This document shows positions 32,304 through 43,085 of a stretch of DNA of 64,000 nt, piece after piece. The notes below the pieces were generated by a model. The model saw nothing but the letters and a program-made list of their open reading frames with translations. It searched no databases and was not told the origin of the DNA. Position numbers and translations under genes: made by a program. The stretch's first letter is position 1. Every line of letters starts with the position of its first letter. Origin of the DNA: Doryteuthis pealeii (taxonomy: Eukaryota > Mollusca > Cephalopoda > Myopsida > Loliginidae); contig CM042147.1 of assembly GCA_023376005.1 (NCBI GenBank), positions 120,025,787-120,089,786 of the forward strand, read 5' to 3'.

Positions 32304-33157
32304 TCTTATTATAATTGAGAGTGTGTGTTTGTCTGTAACCGAAACTATATTACTTCTCAAGTCACAATTCCCTTAGTTATTTACGTTACGTTCTCCATTA
32401 TTTTATCTTATTCAAATCTCAATTATTAATAAAATTGTTTAACATTATTAATACTATTGGCCTTATCTACATAGTATTTATCTCGTACCCCACTTGTACG
32501 GGTTAGGCATAAGGCCTTATTAACGTGGGACCACCCACAAACCGAAGCTCATGGGTGGCGGGTGAAAAATTGCGTTGATCCCTTCGGCATCCCTCAAGGG
32601 GGAGCCTCAGACACTGGGCAATAAACCCAGCCCTGCCATTTTAAATCGAGAGGGAAGGTATTACCTGGGGGGATGACCCCCTGGGATCAACGCTATTAAC
32701 TTGTAAAGATCCAGGACTGAAGCCACTGGACCCCACTCCGTTGGCCGGATCTACATAATAACATGCAATTGGATTTAAATATACAACAAAATAGCGGTTT
32801 ACAGCATGAACGGGGAGACTAATTTGTATATTGATATAAAAAATGTAATTTTAATAAATATGTGCTTGGTATTATTGATTTTAATTGTTTGGTTTTATCT
32901 TAATGAATATGGGCAAGTATCTCGGGGATAAATCTCGAAAGAAATCGATTAACAAGAAGATATAACTGTAATTTTATTATTTACTTCCTATTTTAACTAA
33001 ATAGTTAAATTATGAAAATTTAGCAATGAAAGGCGGGAGTGATGGAAGAGTAAGTTTCAGTTGTTCTGTTTTTCGATTATACCCCTCAATTTCAAATCTT
33101 TTTTATCTGCATTCTTATTTAGTTTCATTTTGCACCCGGGGTGCATATATTTACTAG
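32304..33157 (+). mobile_element. Helitron copy 2 carrying a GCR insert
   Basis: Starts A|TCTTATTATAATTGAG at 32304 and ends with TTGCACCCGGGGTGCATA hairpin and CTAG|T at 33157. 854 bp including a GCR insertion at 32473-32735 at the same internal site as in copy 3. Confidence 0.9.
32473..32735 (-). mobile_element. GCR retroposon inside Helitron
   Basis: Minus strand. Long-range pairing GCGTTGATCCC/GGGATCAACGC is kept with T-A where other copies have C-G. CTGGG..CCCAG hairpin intact. Flanked by diverged copies of the Helitron target ending TCTACAT. Confidence 0.8.
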
Positions 33158-33711
33158 TAAATATAAATGTCGTTTCCGATATCTTCTAAGCTTATCGACC
33201 ATTTCAGAAGACACCATGTTTAATTTTCGAGAAGAAACAAGAGACTAGCTTTATAATATACGTGTTTATTCCAGCATGCTACTGACAGGAAGTGGATTCG
33301 TAGTAAGGGGGTTAATTGCTCCTTTATATCTGAAGAGTTATGTTAAGGGAGATTATGAGGGAATACAACACGAACTGACCAGAGACACTTTCATTTTAAA
33401 GACACCACTTGGTATCTTTTAAACACTAAGATACAAGAGTAAACCAGGCTTGATATTAATCGATACCCAATAGATATAATGAGTTTATTTTCTTTTTTGA
33501 ACATAGTTCTTCTTTTTCTTTACAACCATGAAGTTTTGGCAATATTTTACAAATCAATTCTTCCTCAACCTAGGTCACCTTTCTACCTTTAACTTAACTA
33601 GACCCATTTACTGACCCAAAACACACTATAATGATCCTTTCATCACACCACTTTTATTCTGAAAAAGAAAATCCTCACCAGAGTCACCAAAACATGCCAG
33701 TCTCTCTAACC
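33158..33711. other. Spacer
   Basis: No gene recognised; contains the TSD of the next element. Confidence 0.3.
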
Positions 33712-33977
33712 CAGGGGTCACCAAACTACGGAATTGTATCAGGCCCGCCTACGGTATTTGAATGTTGCGTTCTTTGATAATGTTTTGAAAATAAATGTGT
33801 TGGTTAAATTTGTTTTTGTGCATCTTACGCCACTCATCCATGATTATAATATGTAAAGATAAATTTTGTTTTACATCTTTTTCTCAGAGCTTTCGTTCAG
33901 GCAAGTAAGTATTAACACAATAATAATGTGGCCCGCGCTCGTTATTTTCTACCATGAAAAAAGTTTGGTGATCCCTG
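33712..33977. mobile_element. hAT-type MITE
   Basis: Ends CAGGGGTCACCAAACT and AGTTTGGTGATCCCTG form terminal inverted repeats of hAT type, with internal GGCCCGC motifs. Flanked by a perfect 8-bp TSD CTCTAACC (33704-33711 and 33978-33985). 266 bp, non-coding. Confidence 0.95.
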
Positions 33978-34149
33978 CTCTAACCTTATCCCATATTTAC
34001 ATAATTGTGAGGGAAGGAGGGAGGAAATGATAAATATCATTTACAATTGTGAATAAATAAATACAGTTTTATTTACGTTGTTTCTCTCTTCCGAGGTTTA
34101 GTCAGACATTATTCACAGGAAAAACAGATGATTCCATTGTCATTATTTA

Positions 34150-34745
34150 GGTACTGAACTCTGTAGAGCAATTTAGATACTTAGACAGTAACATCTCCTC
34201 CACAGAAAACGACGTTAATGCACGTATAGGAAAAGCATTGGCCGCTATAAATAAATTATCGATCATATGGAAATCTAATCTCACAGACAAGTTAAAGAGA
34301 CAGTTCTTCCAGGCCGTTGTCGTGTCAGTACTGCTGTATGGATGCACCACCTGGACCCTAACTAAGTGACTAGAGAATAAACTAGATGGGAGCTGCACAA
34401 GAATGCTGCGGGTGATCCTGAACAAGACGTGGAAACAACACCCTACGAGAAAACAGCTGTACGGTCACCTACCACATATCACCCAAACCATCCGAGTAAG
34501 ACGGACAAGACACGTGGGACACTGCTGGAGAAGCAAGGACGAGCTCATAAGCGACGTCCTCGTGTGGAAGCGAGCACATGGACACGCCAGTGTGGGCCGA
34601 CCAGCAAAGACGTACATTGATCAGCTCTGTGCGGATACAGGATGCTGCATAGAGGACCTCTCGAGAATGATGAGCGATAGGGACGGATGGAGAGAGATTG
34701 CCATGGATATCCGCGCAGACAGCGCGACATGATGATGATGATATG
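34150..34745 (+). mobile_element. RTE-like LINE, C-terminal third
   Basis: Longest copy. Frame 1 from 34153 reads VEQFRYLDSNISSTENDV.., then FFQAVVVSVLLYGCTTWT (a YGxxxW motif as in LINE reverse transcriptase C-termini) to a stop at about 34368. Frame continues as MLRVILNKTWKQHPTRKQ..HVGHCWRSKDELISDVLVW..DGWREIAMDIRADSAT stop, then (ATG)n. Catalytic FADD region is absent, so 5'-truncated; one in-frame stop at 34368. Confidence 0.85.
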
Positions 34746-34809
34746 ACACAAACTAAACTGATTGTAAATAGTACACCTCAACCTCTCGAACTGAAAGAAG
34801 GATGTAAGT

Positions 34810-35650
34810 ATACATTGGTTGAATGGTGACTTAGTGATTGCTGAGCCCGCCCCAGAGCGCTTCGGCCTTTGGAGCGGCTAAGTAAAATTAACAGCATTGA
34901 TCCCAGGGGGCTACCCCACAGGCAATACCTGCCCACTTGATTTAAAGTAACAGGGCTGGGTTTATTGCCCAGTGCCTGAGGCACCCACTTAAGAAGGCAT
35001 GCCAACTGGATCCATGCATTTTTGTGCCTATCACCCATGAGCTTCGGCTTGTGGGTGGGCCCAAATAAAATGTCCTTGTGTCACGCCATCATAAGTGGAA
35101 TGAGAGGCAAATAGGTTGCTTAGCCTGTTTTAGAGTACTTCAGCCTCTGGAGCGGCTAAGTAAAATTAACAGCGTTGTTCTCAGGGGGCTATCCTCCCAG
35201 GCAATACCTGCCCCCTTGATTTAAAGGGACAGTGCTAGGTTTATTGCCCAGTGCCTGAGGCACCCCCTTGAAGTGGAATGCCGACGGGATCAACGCATTT
35301 TTGTGCCTACCACCCATGAGCTTCGGCTTGTGAGTGGGCCCAAATAAAAATGTCCTTGTGTCACGCCATCATAAGTGGGGTGAGAGGCAAATAGGTTGCT
35401 TAGCCTGTTTTAGAGTACTTCAGCCTCTGGAGTGACTAAGTAAAATTAACAGCGTTGTTTTCAGGGGGCTATCCCCCAGGCAATACCTGCCCTCTTGATT
35501 TAAAGGGGCAGGGCTGGGTTTATTGCCCAGTGCCTGAGGCACCCCCTTGAAGTGGAATGCCGGCGGGATCAATGCATTTTTGTGCCTACCACCCATTAGC
35601 TTCGGCTTGTGAGTGGGCCTACATAAAATGTCCTTGTGCCACGCCCTCAT
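34810..35650 (+). mobile_element. Tandem array of three GCR units
   Basis: Three head-to-tail GCR units with a period of about 280 bp (ACAGC[A/G]TTG at 34890, 35170 and 35450). Units 2 and 3 are almost identical. Each keeps GGCAATACCTGCCC, the CTGGG/CCCAG-type hairpin and the CACCCATGAGCTTCGGCTTG hairpin. Unit 1 has GCATTGATCC/GGATCCATGC, where a G-C pair is replaced by A-T. Confidence 0.85.
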
Positions 35651-35995
35651 TGTATGAGAGGAAATACCCTAGTTGGATGGTGACCTTCCACGTTTTTCAG
35701 TGGTAAAGCTGGCAAGTAGTTTGCTGCTATGTTTCTTTTCGATCTTTACTTTTCTCCGTTGTAACAAACTTTCCAAAATGCTAAAGTTCAAACCTTTTAA
35801 TGTTATCATATCATTTGATTGATAAACAAGCCTTTCAGATAATGGAAATCGATTTCTTTTGAATTTCCGTAAAATACCAAGAATTCTATTCCTGCATGCC
35901 TTCTGTAAGATATTCTACCTACCTATATACTCGTATATAGGTCGAATGTTAAAGACCTAATTTTCAGGCATAAAGAACTGAGGTTGGTCTATACA

Positions 35996-36046
35996 CAACG
36001 AATAAGGTTGAAATTCAATAATAATAATAATAATAATAATAAATAA

Positions 36047-36077
<31 letters not shown>

Positions 36078-36092
36078 AAGAAGAAGAAATGG
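35996..36092. repeat. (AAT)n(AAG)n microsatellite
   Basis: Trinucleotide run. Confidence 0.95.
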
Positions 36093-36395
36093 ACAAATAT
36101 ATGGACTTTGCCAGAGAACTGAAAAATTTATGGAACATGAAAGTGAAAGTGATACCAATTGTGGTTGGTGCACTTGGAACAGTCCCTAAAGGATTGGAAA
36201 AGGATTTGGAAAGTTTGGATATCAAAGAAAGGATTGAAACCATTCAGAACACTGCACTGCTGCAGTCTGCCAGAATACTCAGAAGAGTCCTGGAGACCTG
36301 AGGAGACTTGCTGTCACTCAGACCCCAGTGAAAGACCATCAGCTAATGCTGATGTGAAAACTCAAAAGGAGTAAATAATAATAATGATAATAATA
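36087..36395 (+). mobile_element. CR1/L2-like LINE C-terminal end
   Basis: Frame reads MDKYMDFARELKNLWNMK, VIPIVVGALGTVPKGLEK, ALLQSARILRRVLET stop; this is the conserved C-terminal end of a LINE polyprotein seen widely in marine invertebrates. The tail is (AATAATAATG)n. Confidence 0.75.
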
Positions 36396-36397
36396 AG

Positions 36398-36895
36398 TAA
36401 GGAAAGACTAATTGCAGCAGCCAGGAAAAGCATTTACAATACATTGACAAACAGAAATACATCAAAAACTTTAAAAAATAGAAATGGGAAGAAAAACAAA
36501 TACATGGGTACTTTAAGCGTCAAATTCAAGAGATATCACATCAGGAGACATGGATATGGCTAAGAAAAGGAAACCTCAAAAGAGAAACCGAATCCCTTAT
36601 AATCGCAGCACAAAACAATGCCATTAGAAGAAACTATATAAAGGCAAAAATAGATAAGACACAGCAGAATAGCAAGTGCAGAATGAGTGGAGATAGTGAC
36701 GAAACGGTCAATCATATAATAAGTGAATGCAGCAAACTAGCACAAAGAGAGTACAAGACTAGGCATGACTCTGTGGGAAAGGTAATCCACTGGGAATTAT
36801 GCAAGAAATTCAATTTTCACCATACAACTAAATGGTATATGCACAAACCTAAACCTGTGCTAGAGAACGAGACGCATAAAATTATCTGAGACTTC
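36398..36895 (+). mobile_element. Second LINE fragment, cysteine/histidine region
   Basis: Frame reads RKGNLKRETESLIIAAQNNA, then CRMSGDSDETVNHIISECSK with C..H..C spacing, then VIHWELCKKFNFHH. In intact proteins this region precedes the VIPIVVGALGT end, but here it lies downstream, so it is a separate truncated copy or a rearrangement. Confidence 0.7.
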
Positions 36896-36979
36896 ATGGG
36901 AATTAAGCTTTTTTTAATAGTACGACTTATAGGCTACAGTCTCAGAGGCGGAAAGTGCTGAATAATTTTTACGTAATGA

Positions 36980-37195
36980 TTAAAACGAGTATAGTTATTT
37001 TTCGCACATAGGTTTCTTGGTTTCATAATTAATTAATTAAGTTTTAAATGAGTTGAAATCACTAATCTCATTGGCTAATTTTTATTTCGGAGCTAAGTAG
37101 TTTTTATACGTATTTTACTCATTTAAAACTTAATTAATTATGAAATCAAGATACCTATGCGCAAAAAGTAACTATACTCTTTTTGTGTTTTATTT
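36980..37195. repeat. Foldback repeat, 70-bp arms
   Basis: ACGAGTATAGTTATTTTTCG..TTAAGTTTTAAATGAGT and its complement at 37122-37188, about 60 bp apart. Confidence 0.75.
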
Positions 37196-37515
37196 TATTA
37201 ATTACATAAAAAGTATTGAACCATATTTTACATCCGACAGAACTGAACGAAAATCGCGTTGGGACTGTGGCCTATTACTAAAGAATCCCGGTTTCAAATT
37301 TTTTATTCACAATGCTTTTTATCCCGTTGGATTTATTCAATAACGAATGATCTTACTCTCGGCTTTAATTTCGAAACGTCAAATATTCATCTTCAGTACA
37401 AGGACACCTCTATTACATATATCAAAATATTACCCTACATGGTGTTGTGGACTAGCCTAGCTTACCTTTCGTAGAGAATAAATGAGCTGGTCCAATACTA
37501 TTTCTGTTTTAGAAC
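37196..37515. other. Spacer with hammerhead-like string
   Basis: No gene seen. The complement of 37360-37396 reads CTGAAGATGAATATTTGACG then GAAA, but stems I and III do not form. Confidence 0.3.
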
Positions 37516-37519
37516 ATCG

Positions 37520-37925
37520 GAGTGGTTACTCACCAACCTTCGGGCCCCTCTCGAGGGGGGAATGCCGATGGGATCGACGTATTTTTTGTGCCTACACCCA
37601 TGAGCTTCGGCTTGTGGGTGGTCCCATGTTAATAGGGCCTTGTGCCTAACCCGTACAAGTGGGGTATGAGGTAAATATCCTGACCTACCCTTCGAGGCCT
37701 GTGTCCAGTGTGCCTCGGATTCTTGACCGTTTAAATAATATTAACAGCGTTGATCCCAGGCAACACCTGCCCACTTGATTTAAAGGGACATAGCTGGGTT
37801 TATTGCCCAGTGCCTGAGGCGCCCCCTTGAGGGGGAATGCCAATGGGAATTAACGCATTTTTGCACCTACTATCCATGAGTATCGGCTCGTGGGTAGTCC
37901 CTCATTAAAATGTCCTTGTGGCACA
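37520..37925 (+). mobile_element. Tandem GCR units (partial plus full)
   Basis: 3' half of one unit (CTCGAGGGGGGAATGCCGAT at 37545) followed directly by a second unit from about 37680; GGGGGAATGCC recurs 276 bp apart. Unit 2 keeps GCGTTGATCCC and a matching TTAACGC. Confidence 0.8.
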
Positions 37926-38470
37926 TCCGTATACGTTAATACCCTGAGAGTGCGAAGATTACGGAACCATTACGCGAACCGTCTACCTCGATGTTTTAAC
38001 ACTCTGTTGCGAGTTACTCTATGTCTGGCGCAAACTGTATTTGGATGTATTAGTAGACTGAATATTGTATGATCCAGTATACAACACATGGACAATTTAT
38101 ATGTTTATGTAGGTAAGACTTTATTTTCTGTATTTTTTTTTTACGTAGACATTAAATCAATGTAAATTGTGAAGAACTCACAGACTGGATGGCTTTGATA
38201 CGATTTGGCGTAGCTTATTAAACGTAGGCGTTTAAGTGGGGGGGGGGGCGTTTGGGGGGGGGGGGTATTTAGCCGTCAAGTCTATTTTGGCGTCAGTCCA
38301 TTTGGAGACGGACGTTATGGCATTACCAACGTATTTTATTTTTAAATCTCTTTGCACAGAGAGTTTTAACGGAATAAAATTACAATCTACGTATGTTATT
38401 TTGTAAGCAAAAATGTTTTTGAGGCTCGAAATAAAACATACATGATCAAGTTTTATTTTTTAAGCAAAGA
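37926..38470. other. Spacer with G runs
   Basis: G10-G11 runs at 38239-38267. No gene seen. Confidence 0.3.
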
Positions 38471-38479
38471 AGGAAATGT

Positions 38480-38790
38480 AATGTTTCTGGTAAAGAAGAA
38501 CAATTTCCTCGTAAATTCCTACCATAAAATAAACTGAGCCCTCATTTTATGTCCGTGTTTTTGCAATAAATGTTTTATTTTTCTTGCACCCGTTATTTTA
38601 CAATACTAAATATATTTTCTTGATTCTTTATTCTTTAACAAATAAAGAAAATATATTTAGTACTGTAAAATAACGGGTGCAAGAAAAATAAAACATTTAT
38701 TGCAAAAACACGGACGTAAAATGAGGGTTCAGTTTATTTTATGGTAGGAATTTACGAGGAAATTGTTCTTCTTTACCAAGTTTCTTATGT
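38480..38790. repeat. Large palindrome, about 143-bp arms
   Basis: TGGTAAAGAAGAACAATTTCC..CTAAATATATTTTCTT and its complement, separated by about 20 bp near 38635. Arms differ at only a few positions. No coding content; could extrude as a cruciform. Confidence 0.85.
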
Positions 38791-38849
38791 GTTATTTTTG
38801 ATAAAATAAGTATATTTTTTTTAATTAGAATAAGTAATACATTTTCGCA

Positions 38850-39125
38850 AAAAGACTCTGAAATGCTGCCACCCTGTCTGCTGGAGCTGTACAATACGTT
38901 GACTATACTTCTGCAGAGGGGTAAGACATCCCCAACGGGGACAGCTGTTGACCGTGGGTAGCAACCCGTGATACTTAAGAACGGAATCCTGATAGCTAAG
39001 CAATCCCTAGACGGGCGGTCAGAGAGGTCCTGTTCGATCAATCGGCTGATCAAGTCAAGCCCTAGCACCTATATGATTGTCCCGACCGTATTGCTCTTAC
39101 AGCAAACCTACCATCCTTTTTAGCA
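38850..39125 (+). repeat. R5 repeat, longest copy
   Basis: TGCCACCCTGTCTGCTGG..GATCAATCGGCTGATCAAG..CCTTTTTAGCATATAT. Confidence 0.6.
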
Positions 39126-39415
39126 TATATATTACCAACTCCGCACGAGCAGGATGCGACACACAGTCAATTTATTAAGCGGAGTTTAACAGGTTTGCAT
39201 TTAGAGTTTTCCTTCTCCTAGACTGGTTACCTAGCCATAGTTAAAGAGTCCAGTCTACCCTGCTATTTATCCATAGCTGGAGGGAGAGTAGGATTCATAC
39301 CTTTCCCAAGGGTATTAGCGCTATGTGAAATGTGAAATGCCAACAGCTCGTCCAGGAATTGAACTCGCGTTGACGAGTCCATTTCCTACGACTCTAACCT
39401 TTAGACCACGCGCCT
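39126..39415 (-). mobile_element. SINE-A, full length
   Basis: Minus strand; complete from tail (ACCAACTCCGCACGAGCAGG) to head (CTTTAGACCACGCGCCTCC). Confidence 0.85.
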
Positions 39416-39429
39416 CCCTTTTTAGCATA

Positions 39430-39631
39430 TACGTGCTAGACTGGTTGCATTTCACATAACGCTAATAACGTTGGGAAATGTATGAATCCAGTTATTCTCC
39501 TTCCAGCTATGGGTAAATAGAATGACAGACTGGGCCCTTTAATGGTATGGCAACCAGTATAGAAGAAAAAATTTCTGAATTCAAACCTGTTAAACCACGC
39601 TGAAAAAACGACCTTGTGTCACATCCTGCTC

Positions 39632-39636
<5 letters not shown>
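39430..39636 (+). mobile_element. SINE-A, headless copy
   Basis: Starts TTGCATTTCACATAACGC, ends CATCCTGCTCGTG(TA)n. Arranged back-to-back with 39126-39415. Confidence 0.75.
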
Positions 39637-39680
<44 letters not shown>

Positions 39681-39924
39681 GGGGGAATGTGCTTAATTGA
39701 AGTCATACCTAATTAGAAAATTAATTAATCAAATAGTTGATAATTAATGAATTGGGCGAGCATATCTGTTCACATGTAAATGTAAATCGAGAAAAAGGCA
39801 ATATGCTCGCCTAATTCATTAATTATCAACTAATTAATTTTTAAAATTAGGTTTGACTTCAATTAAGCACATCTTCTCACAGAAAGTGTCAGCTATCGCC
39901 ATCTCAAACAGATTGTTTGTTTAC

Positions 39925-39966
<42 letters not shown>
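39635..39966. repeat. (TA)n, foldback, (TA)n
   Basis: TA runs at 39635-39677 and 39930-39966 bracket a foldback with 85-bp arms (GTGCTTAATTGAAGTCATACC and complement ending near 39872). Confidence 0.8.
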
Positions 39967-39968
<2 letters not shown>

Positions 39969-40068
39969 CAATCTCTCCGCACGAGTAGGATGTAACATAA
40001 GGTCAATTTCTGAAGCGGGGTTCAACAGGTTTGAATTCAGAGTTTTCCTTCTCCTAGACTGGTTAAAT
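39967..40068 (-). mobile_element. SINE-A 3' fragment
   Basis: CTCCGCACGAGTAGGATG..TCTCCTAGACTGG. Confidence 0.7.
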
Positions 40069-40235
40069 GTATCCTGGGTATGACGTCAAACTGCATCTAA
40101 TGGTGAAGTTCCAATTCTGAAGCTCTGAGGAACGTGAAGTGCCCCTCTATAACCATTGCCCACAGGTCCACCTTGACCCGGAGTGGTATTATCTGTTAGG
40201 GTCCCATCTATGGATTGAATAGAAAAAATGAGTTT
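40069..40235 (+). repeat. R4 interspersed repeat
   Basis: ATCCTGGGTATGACGTCAAAC..GGGTCCCATCTATGG; abuts SINE-A on both sides. Confidence 0.65.
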
Positions 40236-40545
40236 AAAAAATGTTTTTAAAAATGAGTTTTAAAAAATTTTAATACCCAACAAGAATGAATAAAACAAAA
40301 TTTCTTCGGCATAAAATAACCCAACAAGGATTGACACGCCGTAAAATCTAACCAACCAACCAACCAACCAAGATTAAAGAGCCCAGTCTGCCCTACTATT
40401 TTACCCATAGAATAGGTAGAATAGTTGGATAAATACCTTTCTCATGGATATCAGTGATATGTGAAATGCAAACAGTCTCGTCCAGGATTTGAACCCGTTT
40501 CACCATATCCATTTCCTACGATTATAACCATTACACCAACCAATA
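40236..40545 (-). mobile_element. (AACC)n repeat then SINE-A head half
   Basis: CAACCAACCAACCAACC at 40351-40368, then SINE-A complement AAAGAGCCCAGTCTGCCC..AACCATTACACCAACC. Confidence 0.65.
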
Positions 40546-40679
40546 TTCTGAAGCAATATAACTATGTAGTTGCTGAAAATAGTCTCTTTTTATCACATTA
40601 CATTTTTTTATGCGTCATCGTAAATTGATTGGCTGCCATATGCGAAGCACTCTTTTCCACTCTGTGGCCCTCGCAACGA

Positions 40680-41045
40680 GTTAAGTTGATTGAAGACACT
40701 GATTATTTTTCAAGTAATTTGATTGTGTTGGCTTTGAAATAAATCGGTAGGCGTAGAAGTCCAGCTGGTTCGTAGAACCGAACGACAGACCAATGCCAAA
40801 AAAAAAAAAAGAGGGCCTCACTTCCGAGAGAGAAGAGAGAGAGAGAGAGAGACGGCAATGAATCTGGGCAGAAGAATCATCCCTGCATCTCTGCCAGTCA
40901 CGCATCTTGCACACTGAGTTTTTATTGAGTGAACGGCACCCTCCGAGTGCTTCACGCAGCTCGGTATGTACCGGATGACTTACACGAAGATTCGGGATGA
41001 AGTCAGTCCGTACGGCGACGGACAAAAGAGTGTGTAGCAAACGCA
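40680..41045. other. Non-repetitive GC-richer island
   Basis: 40850-41045 is CpG-richer and not seen elsewhere in the window. It holds GCAGCTCG|GTATGT on + and CGTGTAAGT on -, possible donors, and a minus frame with RDWQRCRDDSSAQIHC. Could be an exon, UTR or promoter, or a single-copy transposon piece. Confidence 0.25.
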
Positions 41046-41132
41046 GCTGGTAGATGATAAGGAACCGCTAATGTGGCAAAAAATTAAAAGGAAAGAAATG
41101 AAATAAAATTAAAAAAAGAAGAAAAAAGGTAA

Positions 41133-41214
41133 TCTATACATATATATGTAAAGGACGGTTTGTGTGTATGTATGTCCGGAGGAAACTACGAAAATAAAAC
41201 ATTTATCGACAAAG

Positions 41215-41250
<36 letters not shown>

Positions 41251-41270
41251 ATATTATATATATATTCTCT
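41133..41270 (+). mobile_element. Helitron-like 5' end, then (TA)n
   Basis: A|TCTATACATATATATG, then GTATGTATGTCCGGAGGAAAC, the same family as 23832. It is cut by (TA)n at 41217; no 3' hairpin was found. Confidence 0.5.
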
Positions 41271-41299
41271 ATCACCAGATATTGCTTTTTGAGTAAAAT

Positions 41300-41552
41300 A
41301 ATGATAGTGTCACAGTTATCTCTGGATTCCGGGTTCAATCCTGAGTGGCGGCAGTAACATAGAAAAAATAACTAACACAACTCCTACCCCAGCTATGGTT
41401 AGCGGAATGAGAACAGGATACCCCCGTTGACTGAATAAAGGGTTAGGTTCAAAGTTCTGTGATGGCTCCCGATTACGACAAGAAGGTTCCCGACTACGAC
41501 AAGAAAGTTCCCGATTCGAAAAGAAGGTTCCCGAGTCCGACAAAATAAGCTG
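41300..41552 (+). mobile_element. DK retroposon without 3' segment
   Basis: Head B box GGTTCAATCC, GCTATGGTTAGCGGAATG and several GACAAGAAGGTTCCCGA repeats; it ends before the hammerhead-like part and passes into purine-rich AAAGAAAG. Confidence 0.7.
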
Positions 41553-41760
41553 AGACAAAGAAAGATAGAAAAAAACAAACAAGCAAAGAGAACAAAATAA
41601 GCTGAGACAAAGAAAGAAAAAATGAAAAGAGCAAAATGACCAGAGACTAAGAAAGAAAGAAAGAAAGAAAGAAAACCGCCGAGAGCAACATAATCAGAGA
41701 CTAACAAAGAAAAAAAACATTCAGAACAAAATGATTACGAAGAAAAAAGAAAGAGAAATA
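41553..41760. repeat. Purine-rich degenerate repeat
   Basis: CAAAATAAGCTGAGACAAAG occurs twice (41543, 41596) and further degenerate units follow; period about 55 bp. Confidence 0.6.
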
Positions 41761-41954
41761 TTTTTATCATAGTGTACCAAATCTATTTTTGGTTTTAGCT
41801 GAATAATAAATTTATCAATGAAAAAAAATGTACAAACTATACTTTCACTTATTCTACAGAAGGTTGTTTTCTTTTTTGGTGCTGCGGTATTTTGCTTTGA
41901 TTATAATCAATATTAATAATTTAATATTAATTAAGTTATTTTCATTATATATAA

Positions 41955-42170
41955 GCCACCCTGGCGCAAAACCATAAAGCCAAGAGATCCAGAAAAAAGC
42001 AGTGGCAACAAAGTGCCGGCACATCAACATCTTCACATCGACAGCCTTCTCATGCGACATCTGTGGTCGAGAATGTTTTTCGAACATTGGACTTCACAGT
42101 CACAGGGGGCGCTGTAACTTCAGGGGCACAAAAACTATATTATAATCTTCCGAGACTGAAATGCCAAAAA
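41955..42170 (+). mobile_element. LINE fragment with C2H2-like tail
   Basis: Frame reads SCDICGRECFSNIGLHSHRG, a Cx2C..Hx..H arrangement typical of LINE C-termini; upstream KPRDPEKSSGN is in another frame. Homologous to 24430. Confidence 0.55.
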
Positions 42171-42277
42171 TCAATATAATAATTCAATAAGTATAAAGTA
42201 AAGTAAAGTATAATCAATATCATAAGTTTTGCTTTATTCATTTACTTATTTATTCATTTTTTGCGGTATTATGCTTT

Positions 42278-42520
42278 GATTTAGATCAGTCGGTAGAGTG
42301 TTCGCCTAGGAATCACAAGGTTCTTGGTTCGATACCGGCCCTCGCCAACTCAGCGTATTATTAGCACAGGGATATGTGCAGTAAAATGGGGGAACTGATG
42401 GTAGATGTGGCGCTCCAACTCAGATGCTAAAATAAATCTCCTTGGTCTAGAGCTAGTGAAAAGGGGATAGACTCCCTCACTGTCTGGCTGATACCGACTT
42501 TAGGCCGCCCCGTCGACCTA
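42278..42520 (+). mobile_element. SINE-B copy
   Basis: Head ATTTAGATCAGTCGGTAGAG, B box GGTTCGATACC, to GGCCGCCCCGTCGACC. Followed after about 15 bp by a SINE-A. Confidence 0.85.
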
Positions 42521-42534
42521 TAATCAATATAAAA

Positions 42535-42820
42535 AAAGCGCGTGGTTGTAATGGTTAAAGTCATGGGAAATGGACTCGTCGCCCGAGTTCAAATCCTGGA
42601 TGTGGTGATTTCATTTCACTTAGCGCTAATACTCTTGGGAAAGTATGAATCCTACTCTCCCTCCAGCTATGGAAAAATAGTAGGACAGACTGGTCTCTTT
42701 AACCTTGGTTAGGCAACCGGTCCAGGAGAAGGAAAACTCTGAATTCAAACCTGTTGAACTCCGCTTAAGAAAATGACCTTGTGTCACATCCTGCTCGTGC
42801 GGATGAGTTGGTAAATATAT
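42535..42820 (+). mobile_element. SINE-A, full length
   Basis: GCGCGTGGTTGTAATGGTTAA head to GATGAGTTGGTAAATATATAT tail. Confidence 0.85.
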
Positions 42821-43085
42821 ATATAATCAATAAAATGATTTAGTAAATAAAGTTATAATCAATATAATAATTTAATAATAGATATTATTAATAATATTTA
42901 CTTATTAAATTTACTGGTTGTTAAACGATTAATCAAAACAAATATAAATATAAACAAACTTTGCATCAGTTCAGTTATTGCCTATTTCTTAAAACATTTA
43001 TTGATAAATCAATTAAGATAAAAAATAAACACAAGTTTAATCTTTTCATATGCGTTCTTATTTAATTTCTCTAGTTTTTTTTTCG
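42821..43085. other. AT-rich spacer
   Basis: No gene seen; (TAATAA)-rich. Confidence 0.4.

Noticed and set aside
33885..33920. 17-nt micro-exon with a perfect GTAAGTATT donor
   Set aside because: Lies inside the hAT MITE, so the splice-like signals are most simply chance within a transposon.
37360..37396. Hammerhead-like string on the minus strand
   Set aside because: CTGAAGA and GAAA are present but stem I and stem III cannot be formed.
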